DNA of 6,502 nt, from the NCBI GenBank assembly GCA_030150135.1, contig JASLGO010000112.1:1-6502 (forward strand). The letters run 5' to 3'. Each line of letters begins with the position of its first letter. The first letter of the stretch is position 1. Shown piece by piece: positions 1 through 5,737 of the stretch. The notes below the pieces were generated by a model. It was not told the origin of the DNA and made no database searches. It saw only the letters and a list, made by a program, of their open reading frames with translations. The translations under genes were made by a program, and so were the position numbers. The DNA is from Aquirhabdus sp. (GTDB lineage Bacteria > Pseudomonadota > Gammaproteobacteria > Pseudomonadales > Moraxellaceae).

Positions 1-879
1 CATCTTGCGATAGATGGAATAAATGTGTTTAACACGACCTGTGACATCGGCTTTGATGCCCTGCTCAGCAAGTGCTGTATGCAGCTTTTGGGTCATATTT
101 TGGATGTATTGCTCACGTTCCAGACGCTTTTCGCTGAGTAGCGTTGCAATTTCTTTATAACGCTCAGGAGAGAGAAAACGGAAGGCGATATCTTCGAGTT
201 CCCACTTCAGTTGAGCAATACCCAAGCGATGCGCAAGTGGCGCATAAATCGTCAGAATCTCACGCGCAACACGTTCTTGACGTTCACGCGAAGCACTCGC
301 CAACTCACGCACTGCAAAAGTACGTTCAGCAAGCTTAATCAATACAACGCGCACATCTTCGGTCACAGAAATAAGCATTTTATAAATGCCGGATAAATGT
401 TCGCGTTGATTATTTTCAAAATGATCTTCGAGGCGGCGATTACGCTCGATGAGCTCAGACAAGCCCCCCATCGCCAACGTGCTGCGAATCAGATTTTGGA
501 TGCCCGCACCAAAAATAGTACCGATTTCATCCAGATCAATGAGCTTTTCACGGACACCACGAAATAAAACTGACGCAACAAGCGTCTCATCATCAACTCG
601 CAGATGAGTCAAAATATCTGCCATTCCAACGCCTGCTAGATAGGCATTAGAACGATGTTCAAATCGAGTAGTATCCGCTTCGGATGCGCGACGTGCGACC
701 AACTCACACGCCTGACGCAACTGCTGAATTGCAGATGGATCTAACTGTTCGGATAAGCGTTTTAACCAACTTTCCAAATCAACATCGGACTCACCGTAGC
801 TCGCGACACCAGTTTCGTTACTTTGAACGGTGTTCGTTTCATCCATACGTCTCGGTAAATCTTCGCGTATTCTGACCAT
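1..879 (-). CDS. relA: RelA, GTP pyrophosphokinase ((p)ppGpp synthetase I), N-terminal part
   Basis: RelA is the ribosome-associated enzyme that transfers pyrophosphate from ATP to GDP/GTP when uncharged tRNA enters the A site, starting the stringent response. The window holds 293 codons; the family is usually about 740-790 residues, so the catalytic core, TGS and ACT domains lie beyond the left edge. Residues about 50-200 form the pseudo-hydrolase domain. The HDxxED motif of SpoT/Rel hydrolases is replaced by LFRGVREK (residues 105-112), and the later motif reads IKLAER (181-186), as in synthetase-only RelA. Next come IYAPLAHRLGIAQLKWELED (211-230) and the start of the synthetase domain, GRVKHIYSIYRKM (281-293), both close to E. 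coli RelA. The ATG at 879-877 is chosen because a GAGG lies 5 bases upstream. The first 45 or so residues look poorly conserved. It lies downstream of rlmD on the same strand after a 221-base gap. Identification is firm. Confidence 0.95.
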   Translation of the reverse strand, partial: MVRIREDLPRRMDETNTVQSNETGVASYGESDVDLESWLKRLSEQLDPSAIQQLRQACELVARRASEADTTRFEHRSNAYLAGVGMADILTHLRVDDETLVASVLFRGVREKLIDLDEIGTIFGAGIQNLIRSTLAMGGLSELIERNRRLEDHFENNQREHLSGIYKMLISVTEDVRVVLIKLAERTFAVRELASASRERQERVAREILTIYAPLAHRLGIAQLKWELEDIAFRFLSPERYKEIATLLSEKRLEREQYIQNMTQKLHTALAEQGIKADVTGRVKHIYSIYRKM

Positions 880-988
880 ATCAACCTCGTGCCTCAACGC
901 GCGACTTCTTAAAAAATTCAATTACAGCCACTTGATATGACAAGAATCCTTCTTTATCACATCGAAAAACTGATTTGTTATTACGCAA

Positions 989-1015
989 GTTCAATATGTT
1001 TTTCACAGATTGAAC
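989..1015 (-). repeat. 7-bp inverted repeat in the relA leader
   Basis: GTTCAAT (989-995) and ATTGAAC (1009-1015) form a perfect inverted repeat with a 13-base spacer, 110 bases upstream of the relA start. Arm centres are 20 bases apart, about two helical turns, so a dimeric regulator could read it; as RNA it would be a weak AU-rich hairpin. No T-run follows, so it is not a terminator. The rest of the 880-1100 gap shows no ORF or clear terminator for rlmD. Confidence 0.3.
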
Positions 1016-1056
1016 CCGCATGACTACACCGTATTATGTCATCACGACAACGATCG

Positions 1057-1085
1057 CTTAAATGTTACTTCATCGCTTCAGTCAA
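1057..1085 (-). promoter_or_regulatory. candidate relA promoter
   Basis: On the minus strand, TTGACT (1085-1080, five of six matches to the -35 consensus) is followed by a 17-base spacer and TTTAAG (1062-1057, four of six matches to the -10 consensus). It begins just after the rlmD stop codon and would leave a relA leader of roughly 170 bases. A CATAAT hexamer slightly further downstream is an alternative -10 but has no good -35 partner. Judged by eye from consensus only. Confidence 0.3.
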
Positions 1086-1100
1086 TGATTACTTATCAAA

Positions 1101-2486
1101 TTACTTTTTGACAAACAAAGCAATAGACTCGACATGACTGGTATGGGTAAACATATCCATCACACCTGCGCATTGCATTTCATAACCTGCTGCTGCCAGT
1201 ATACCTGCGTCGCGAGCAAGCGTCGCAGGATTACACGATACATAAACAATCCGTTTGGCATTAAAGCGTGGCAAATAGTGCATCACTTCTTCTGCGCCAG
1301 TTCGTGGTGGATCAATGAGGAGCGCATCAAACCCTTGTGCCGCCCAAGGCTGATGAGAAAAATCCTTAGTCAGATCTTGTGCATAAAATTGAAGATTGTC
1401 GAGTCCATTCAATGCCGCGTTCTCACCGCCGCGCTGCACCATTTCCTCGCTACCTTCAACCGCAATCACTTGACCCGTCGCACCAACACGACGCGCTAAA
1501 GGTAACGAGAAGTTACCCAAACCACAAAACAGATCTAAAACACGCTCACCTGCTTTTAGCTCTAGCAAATCGCACGCCAACGTCACCATTTGGCGATTGA
1601 TATCGCGGTTGACCTGCGTAAAATCAAGTGGTGAAAATGCAAATGTCACATCAAAATCAGGGAGTTCATAGTGCAATCGCATCGGCGCATCAGGCTTATC
1701 AATGCGATGAACGGTTTCGTAGTTACCCGGTTGCAGATACAACTGCCAGCCCAGATTACGCGCGTAATTAAGCAACTTTTCTGTGTCATTTTGATGAAGT
1801 GGTGCTAAATGACGCACAATCATTGCGACTGTGCCGTTTTCGTGCTCATCGCCAATGGCAATCTCGAGCTGCGGAATCTGCTCACGCGCATCCAGACTTT
1901 CCAGTAACGCTTTCAATTCACCAATACGTTGCCCAACTTGGGCATCGAGCACTTTACATTCGCTCAATTCCGCAAGAAAGCTACTTTTCCGCTCGCGAAA
2001 ACCGACCAACATCGCTTCTTTTTTAATGACATATTTGGCACCCAAACGCGCTTTACGGCGGTAATCTGTCCGCGTTGAACGCAATGGTGGCAACCATTTC
2101 AACGGCGACAAACCACCGAAATGTTGGAAATGATCATTCAATACTGTTTGCTTGAATGCGATTTGAGCGTCTGTTGACCAATGCTGCAAGCTACAGCCAC
2201 CACACACCGTGAAGTGAGGACAAACAGGCTCAACTCGTTCAGGTGATGGATTTTCAATCGATAAGGCGTCTGCTTCTTCGTACTTTTTGTGGCTTTCATG
2301 TACTTTGGCAACCACTGTCTCGCCGACTAGACCAAAAGCAACAAAAACTTTTTTGCCCAGTTTTTCAACTGGATGATCAGACTGAGAACCGTAATGCGTG
2401 ACACCACGACCTTCGTGGGACAATTTTTCAATATTAAATTTTAAAGCGGGTTGTTCACGCAATTTTTCGCGTTGGTTACGTCTCAT
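1101..2486 (-). CDS. rlmD: RlmD, 23S rRNA (uracil-1939-C5)-methyltransferase
   Basis: RlmD (RumA) uses S-adenosylmethionine to make 5-methyluridine at position 1939 of 23S rRNA. The protein has 461 residues, slightly longer than E. coli RumA (about 433). Residues about 12-80 correspond to the RNA-binding TRAM-like domain. A 4Fe-4S cluster site follows with Cys89, Cys95 and Cys98 (CPHFTVCGGC) and a fourth ligand, Cys177 (LSEC). The Rossmann methyltransferase domain carries FTQVN (289-293), the SAM-binding loop LDLFCGLGNFSLPLA (317-331), IDPPRTG (391-397), the catalytic nucleophile Cys418 in YVSCNP, and the general base Glu453 in HVES near the C terminus. All known catalytic and cluster residues are present. 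The ATG at 2486 is the only sensible start, although the upstream Shine-Dalgarno sequence is weak (a GAGA about 9 bases away). It is transcribed towards relA and divergently from sbp. The rlmD-relA order is common in gammaproteobacteria. Confidence 0.96.
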   Translation of the reverse strand: MRRNQREKLREQPALKFNIEKLSHEGRGVTHYGSQSDHPVEKLGKKVFVAFGLVGETVVAKVHESHKKYEEADALSIENPSPERVEPVCPHFTVCGGCSLQHWSTDAQIAFKQTVLNDHFQHFGGLSPLKWLPPLRSTRTDYRRKARLGAKYVIKKEAMLVGFRERKSSFLAELSECKVLDAQVGQRIGELKALLESLDAREQIPQLEIAIGDEHENGTVAMIVRHLAPLHQNDTEKLLNYARNLGWQLYLQPGNYETVHRIDKPDAPMRLHYELPDFDVTFAFSPLDFTQVNRDINRQMVTLACDLLELKAGERVLDLFCGLGNFSLPLARRVGATGQVIAVEGSEEMVQRGGENAALNGLDNLQFYAQDLTKDFSHQPWAAQGFDALLIDPPRTGAEEVMHYLPRFNAKRIVYVSCNPATLARDAGILAAAGYEMQCAGVMDMFTHTSHVESIALFVKK

Positions 2487-2576
2487 CGATGATGTCTCAA
2501 ATAAATACAGCGGGGATAGGTTAATTTCGGAAATTCAAATACACCAAACAAACAACTTTATTGTATTGATAACACT

Positions 2577-2594
2577 AAGAATATATTTATTCTT
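2577..2594. repeat. AT-rich perfect palindrome upstream of rlmD
   Basis: AAGAATA (2577-2583) and TATTCTT (2588-2594) form a perfect 7-bp inverted repeat around the 4-base centre TATT. It sits about 90 bases upstream of the rlmD start and 170 upstream of the palindromic repeat. Its compact size would suit an operator for a dimeric regulator, but no regulator can be named and AT-rich palindromes also arise by chance. Confidence 0.25.
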
Positions 2595-2630
2595 GCATGT
2601 TAAATCCGTTCAACATCCAAGTCGCCGCGC

Positions 2631-2636
2631 ATTATA
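2631..2636 (-). promoter_or_regulatory. possible -10 element for rlmD
   Basis: On the minus strand these bases read TATAAT, a perfect sigma-70 -10 hexamer, about 145 bases upstream of the rlmD start. No recognisable -35 lies 16-18 bases further upstream and there is no extended -10 TGn, so the call is weak. It is reported because no better rlmD promoter was found. Confidence 0.2.
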
Positions 2637-2733
2637 AAACACTCAATGCCCAGACGCGTAGTTTTTCTATGACTTTTTATTTCTATCGCAAATGGAAAAT
2701 GAACAAAATTAGGCCTAGATAAACCCAGTAGAT

Positions 2734-2790
2734 CACTGAGCCTGTCGAAGTGAACGGCGAAAAAGGCCATGCACTTCGACAAACTCAGTG
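2734..2790. repeat. palindromic intergenic repeat, copy 1
   Basis: Left arm CACTGAGCCTGTCGAAGTG (2734-2752) and right arm CACTTCGACAAACTCAGTG (2772-2790) are inverted repeats, 17 of 19 positions complementary, with a 19-base loop. The two mismatches become G-U pairs in a minus-strand transcript, so that strand would form an unbroken 19-bp stem. The arms match those of the element at 5626-5690, whereas the loops differ. Size, GC-rich arms and intergenic location fit the REP/small palindromic repeat class; similar GAGCCTGTCGAA palindromes are, as far as I recall, dispersed in several bacterial genomes. This copy lies between two divergent genes, not at a 3' end. Confidence 0.8.
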
Positions 2791-2856
2791 GGCTGAAAAT
2801 AAGATAGAACCATAACAATCTTCTAAAACTTAACCTCAACCTAAATCACATTTACG

Positions 2857-2895
2857 TATAAGCAATGCGATTTTTAATGGTTCTTTAGATATAAA
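2857..2895 (+). promoter_or_regulatory. presumed promoter region of the sulfate operon
   Basis: Two -10-like hexamers occur here: TATAAG (2857-2862) and TATAAA (2890-2895), each five of six matches to consensus, 70-110 bases upstream of the sbp start. Neither has a good -35 at 16-18 bases. In enteric bacteria, sulfate-uptake genes are switched on by the LysR-type activator CysB under sulfur limitation, and such activated promoters often lack a good -35, so this pattern is compatible with CysB-type control. I could not identify a CysB site with confidence. Confidence 0.3.
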
Positions 2896-2965
2896 AAACT
2901 GATTACGATGCTCCCATCTTCTCTTGTTTCTCAATCATTATTTTTTTAATTTAAGGGGTCTCAAA

Positions 2966-3988
2966 ATGTCAGTTCGTCACACTTTTCGTCCAGCATTACT
3001 TGCAATAAGTCTTATCGCTGCAAGCTTCGCCGCACATGCAGATTCAAATGAATTGCTCAATGTGTCTTATGACCCAACACGTGAATTGTACGCATCTTTT
3101 GATGATTCATTTGCGAAATACTGGGAAGGCAAAACACATCAAAAGATCAACATTAAACAATCACACGGCGGCTCTGGCGCACAATCTCGTGCGGTGATTG
3201 ATGGTTTAGGCGCAGATGTCGTGACATTGGCATTGGCAGCAGACATTGATGCGATTGCTGACAAAACTGACCTATTACCAAAGAACTGGCAAGCACGTTT
3301 ACCAAACAATTCAACACCATACACCTCAACCATCGTGTTCTTGGTTCGCAAAGGCAATCCAAAGAACATTAAAGACTGGGGCGATATCGTAAAACCGGGT
3401 GTGGAAGTCATCACTCCAAATCCAAAAACTTCAGGTGGTGCACGCTGGAACTATCTTGCGGCTTGGGGCTGGGCTAAATCACTTCCGGGTGGTAACGACA
3501 CAAAAGCGCGTGCTTTCGTACAGCAAGTTTACGCTCATACCAAAGTTCTTGATTCTGGCGCTCGTGGTGCAACCACGACGTTTGTGGAACGTGGTCAAGG
3601 CGACGTGCTTTTAGCATGGGAAAACGAAGCGTATCTCGCAAAACGTGAAGCGGGTGACAAATTCGAAATCGTCACACCAAGCAAATCAATTTTGGCTGAA
3701 CCGCCAGTTGCGATCGTTGACAAGAACGTCGACAAACATGGCACACGTAACCTCGCAACGGCTTACTTGAACTATCTGTATTCACCAGTCGGTCAAGAGA
3801 TTGCGGCACAAAACTTCTATCGTCCACGTGATGCAAAAGTAGCCGCGAAATACGCGAAGAATTTTGCACCAGTCAAACTATTCACCATTGACCAAGAGTT
3901 TGGCGGCTGGGACAAAGTCCAAAAAACTCACTTTGCCAATGGTGGTGTCTTTGACCAAATCGTCCTTGCAAATGCAAGCGCGAAATAA
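2966..3988 (+). CDS. sbp: Sbp, periplasmic sulfate-binding protein
   Basis: Sbp captures sulfate in the periplasm and delivers it to the CysTWA ABC importer. The protein has 340 residues. Residues 1-25 are a Sec signal peptide (basic start, hydrophobic core, AHA cleavage site before Asp26). The mature part closely follows E. coli Sbp: SYDPTRELY (34-42), QSHGGSG (65-71), TPYTSTIVFLVRKGNPK (118-133), the family signature NPKTSGGAR (152-160), LDSGARG (195-201), YRPRDA (285-290) and EFGGW (311-315). Residues matching the sulfate ligands known from the Salmonella structure are present: Asp36, Ser70, Ser156-Gly157-Gly158, Ala199 and Trp218 (about 25 higher than mature numbering). The ATG at 2966 is chosen because AAGGGG lies 7 bases upstream and it gives a clean signal peptide; an upstream TTG at 2924 would add 14 unlikely residues. 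It looks nearer to Sbp than to the thiosulfate-preferring CysP. First gene of the operon. Confidence 0.95.
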   Translation: MSVRHTFRPALLAISLIAASFAAHADSNELLNVSYDPTRELYASFDDSFAKYWEGKTHQKINIKQSHGGSGAQSRAVIDGLGADVVTLALAADIDAIADKTDLLPKNWQARLPNNSTPYTSTIVFLVRKGNPKNIKDWGDIVKPGVEVITPNPKTSGGARWNYLAAWGWAKSLPGGNDTKARAFVQQVYAHTKVLDSGARGATTTFVERGQGDVLLAWENEAYLAKREAGDKFEIVTPSKSILAEPPVAIVDKNVDKHGTRNLATAYLNYLYSPVGQEIAAQNFYRPRDAKVAAKYAKNFAPVKLFTIDQEFGGWDKVQKTHFANGGVFDQIVLANASAK

Positions 3989-4003
3989 CACAGCCACTTG
4001 GCT
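3965..4003 (+). other. two small hairpins at the 3' end of sbp
   Basis: CTTGC (3965-3969) pairs with GCAAG (3974-3978) across a 4-base loop in the last sbp codons. AGCC (3992-3995) pairs with GGCT (4000-4003) across a 4-base loop just after the stop. Neither is followed by a T-run, so they are not classic terminators. Hairpins after binding-protein genes often stabilise upstream mRNA and favour the binding protein over the permeases; that role here is inference, and both stems are short. Confidence 0.25.
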
Positions 4004-4037
4004 CATTCACAACCACTGATATGCAAAGGCTATGAAT

Positions 4038-4718
4038 ATGACAACGCTTATTCTTCCCGGTGTCGGTGGTAGTGAGCCAGAACACTGGCAAAGTTGGCTT
4101 GAAACGCAACTTGATGATGCAAAACGCATTGAACAAACTGATTGGAATAATCCAGTTCTACACACTTGGCGACAACCACTGGATCATGCACTTTTAACCG
4201 CAACTGAACCAGTATGGATCGTGGCGCATAGCTTTGGTTGTTTAGTCACGATGTCGGCACTATCCAGTCGGGTTCTCGCACGCAAAGTCGCTGGTGTCTT
4301 GCTCGTTGCGCCTGCATCACCTGAGCGTTTTACGTTGGCTGGTTTTACGCGATTGACCTATGACGAACACAAAGAAAGTCCAGCATTACTCAGTCGCGTT
4401 TTGCCTCGTGCACCGCTTGGCCTGCCAATACGAATGATCGCTAGTCGATCTGACCCTTGGCTCGATTTTGAAAAAGCTGAATGGTGGGCGACACGTTGGG
4501 GTGCAAAGTTAGTCGATTTAGGGCATGCAGGTCATATCAATGTTGCATCGGGTTTTGGTGCATGGCCTCAAGTGATCTCGGAATTAAATACATTGAAAAA
4601 TGGTTCGCAATTCCGCAAGCCATTTTTGCATCGACACACGACGTTGATCCAAGCTGCGTCAAATCAATCTGATATGGATTATCGCACAGCAAAAAGATCG
4701 GCTGTTTTTAGAAATTAG
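4038..4718 (+). CDS. RBBP9/YdeN-family alpha/beta hydrolase
   Basis: A small cytoplasmic serine hydrolase of the RBBP9/YdeN type, 226 residues. It opens with the strand and oxyanion-side segment TTLILPGVGGSEPEHWQSWL (2-21). The nucleophile elbow is AHSFGC (63-68) with Ser65. The acid is Asp139 in ASRSDPW (135-141). The catalytic histidine is His166 in GHAGHINVASG (162-172). The triad is complete, so it is probably active, but the substrate is unknown. The start at 4038 has AAAGG 8 bases upstream; the ATG two codons earlier (4032) is too close to it. Family members usually end around 180-195 residues, shortly after the motif at 173-177 (FGAWP); here about 40 extra residues of no recognisable fold follow. 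The gene lies 49 bases after sbp and 61 before cysT on the same strand, so it is probably co-transcribed. There is no signal peptide. I recall the same arrangement in Acinetobacter, which suggests a conserved, uncharacterised link to sulfur uptake. Confidence 0.85.
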   Translation: MTTLILPGVGGSEPEHWQSWLETQLDDAKRIEQTDWNNPVLHTWRQPLDHALLTATEPVWIVAHSFGCLVTMSALSSRVLARKVAGVLLVAPASPERFTLAGFTRLTYDEHKESPALLSRVLPRAPLGLPIRMIASRSDPWLDFEKAEWWATRWGAKLVDLGHAGHINVASGFGAWPQVISELNTLKNGSQFRKPFLHRHTTLIQAASNQSDMDYRTAKRSAVFRN

Positions 4719-4746
4719 CTTTTTAAAACGAGCTTTTTAGAAATCA
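4701..4746 (+). repeat. imperfect short tandem repeats at the hydrolase-cysT junction
   Basis: Three T-rich units in a row begin with GCT: GCTGTTTTTAGAAATTA (4701), GCTTTTTAAAACGA (4718) and GCTTTTTAGAAATCA (4732). The first encodes the last codons of the hydrolase, the stop codon spans 4716-4718, and the others lie in the gap before cysT. This looks like local duplication or slippage in AT-rich DNA. It may have altered the 3' end of the hydrolase gene. Confidence 0.35.
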
Positions 4747-4779
4747 TCAATAAATACGCTTTAAATCAAGAGGCATATC

Positions 4780-5613
4780 ATGAGTGCAACACGCGTTCTA
4801 CCCGGGTTTAAGTTGTCATTGGGCTTTACGCTGGTGTACTTATCCCTCGTTGTGCTGATTCCATTATCGGCGGTCTTTATTAAAGCAGCTGGTATAAGTG
4901 AGTCAGACCTACTGAGTTTAATTCAATCACCTCGAGTACAGGCGTCGTTTTTTCTTAGTTTTGGTTCATCTCTGATAGCCGCGCTAGTGAATGTTTTTTT
5001 TGGACTATTGCTCGCTTGGTCACTGGTTCGTTATTCATTTCCCGGTAAGCGCTGGGTTGATGCACTCATTGACTTGCCATTTGCATTGCCCACTGCTGTT
5101 GCGGGTATTGCACTCACAACACTGTATGCCAGCAACGGCTGGATTGGTCATATCGTTGAGCCTTGGGGTTTAAAGATTGCCTACACACGCATCGGCGTGA
5201 CACTAGCATTGATTTTTATTGGTTTGCCGTTTGTGGTCCGCACTGTACAACCTGTATTAGCTGATCTTGAAATTGAACTGGAAGAAGCCGCAACCGCACT
5301 CGGCGCACAGCGCTGGCAAACCATTTGGTACGTGATTTTGCCCGTGTTATTTCCAGCGTTATTGACAGGCTTTGCCTTAGCGTTCGCACGTGCTGTCGGT
5401 GAATACGGTTCTGTTATTTTTATCGCGGGCAACATTCCATTAAAAACTGAAATTGCGCCACTGCTCATCGTGTCTCATCTTGAAGAATACGATTATGTAG
5501 GCGCAACTGTGATTGCGGCAATTATGCTGGTTATTTCTTTCGTCTTATTGTTTTTCATTAACATTTTACAAAGCTGGGCAAGTCGAAAAACTGGGCGGAC
5601 TGCGGTGTCGTGA
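4780..5613 (+). CDS. cysT: CysT (CysU), sulfate/thiosulfate ABC transporter permease
   Basis: CysT is one of the two inner-membrane subunits forming the sulfate channel with CysW, powered by CysA. At 277 residues it matches E. coli CysT in length. The hydrophobic profile gives six membrane segments at about 13-35, 55-82, 94-116, 138-160, 190-212 and 240-262. The cytoplasmic EAA loop that docks onto the ATPase is at 168-188, with EEAATALGA and the family's conserved glycine. Other family-typical stretches are IDLPFALPTAVAGIAL (97-112) and RAVGEYGSVIFIAGNIP (204-220). The ATG at 4780 is preceded by AAGAGG with a 6-base spacer, the strongest ribosome binding site of the operon. It follows the hydrolase by 61 bases. 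The 124 bases to cysW are unusually long for this operon and contain a palindromic repeat. Confidence 0.96.
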   Translation: MSATRVLPGFKLSLGFTLVYLSLVVLIPLSAVFIKAAGISESDLLSLIQSPRVQASFFLSFGSSLIAALVNVFFGLLLAWSLVRYSFPGKRWVDALIDLPFALPTAVAGIALTTLYASNGWIGHIVEPWGLKIAYTRIGVTLALIFIGLPFVVRTVQPVLADLEIELEEAATALGAQRWQTIWYVILPVLFPALLTGFALAFARAVGEYGSVIFIAGNIPLKTEIAPLLIVSHLEEYDYVGATVIAAIMLVISFVLLFFINILQSWASRKTGRTAVS

Positions 5614-5625
5614 AAATGGCGATAT

Positions 5626-5690
5626 AGCTCATTGAGCCTGTCGAAATGTGCGGTGACGCATCGTCCACACTTCGACAAGCTCAGTGAACT
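5626..5690 (+). repeat. palindromic repeat, copy 2, inside the cysT-cysW gap
   Basis: Arms 5626-5650 and 5666-5690 (25 bases each) are inverted repeats with four mismatches, all of the transition type, so several become G-U pairs in RNA. The 15-base loop contains a nested GACG/CGTC hairpin (5655-5658, 5662-5665). The core GAGCCTGTCGAA and its partner TTCGACAAGCTCAGTG match copy 1 at 2734-2790 in the same orientation. It begins 12 bases after the cysT stop. In the cysTW transcript it would fold into a strong stem-loop without a following T-run, so it is more likely a REP-like element affecting mRNA stability than a terminator. CTCAG (5680-5684) can alternatively pair with CTGAG (5689-5693). 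Confidence 0.85.
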
Positions 5691-5737
5691 GAGTCAGCCA
5701 AAACTATTAAAAATTTGCAAATTATGAGTGTGTGATT

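Larger units (their letters stand above)
2487..2965. other. intergenic region between divergent rlmD and sbp
   Basis: This 479-base stretch has no convincing gene. It must carry the promoters for rlmD (leftward) and for the sbp-cysTW operon (rightward). From left to right it holds an AT-rich palindrome (2577-2594), a TATAAT hexamer facing left (2636-2631), a 57-base palindromic repeat (2734-2790) and an AT-rich stretch before sbp. The only sizeable reading frame, 79 codons on the minus strand at 2600-2839, runs through the palindromic repeat and resembles no protein I know. Confidence 0.7.

Noticed and set aside
144..875. Plus-strand reading frames of about 60 codons opposite relA
   Set aside because: They are shadows of the conserved relA frame on the other strand.
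1134..2064. Several plus-strand reading frames of 73-121 codons opposite rlmD
   Set aside because: They are antisense to a well-conserved gene, have odd composition rich in His, Arg, Ser and Cys, and match no family I recognise.
2600..2839. 79-codon minus-strand reading frame
   Set aside because: It runs through the palindromic repeat, has no recognisable protein features and no convincing ribosome binding site; best treated as non-coding.
2924..2965. Longer sbp reading frame starting at a TTG
   Set aside because: The added 14 residues would precede a normal signal peptide and have no ribosome site; the ATG at 2966 has AAGGGG at good spacing.
4686..4709. ACAGC/GCTGT inverted repeat followed by a T-run, like a terminator
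   Set aside because: The stem is only 5 bp with a 10-base loop, it lies inside the hydrolase reading frame, and the T-rich stretch is part of the local tandem repeats; too weak to call.
5626..5690. Palindrome read as a Rho-independent terminator after cysT
   Set aside because: No T-run follows either arm, and a terminator before cysW would split an obligatory permease pair; the repeat interpretation fits better because a second copy exists.
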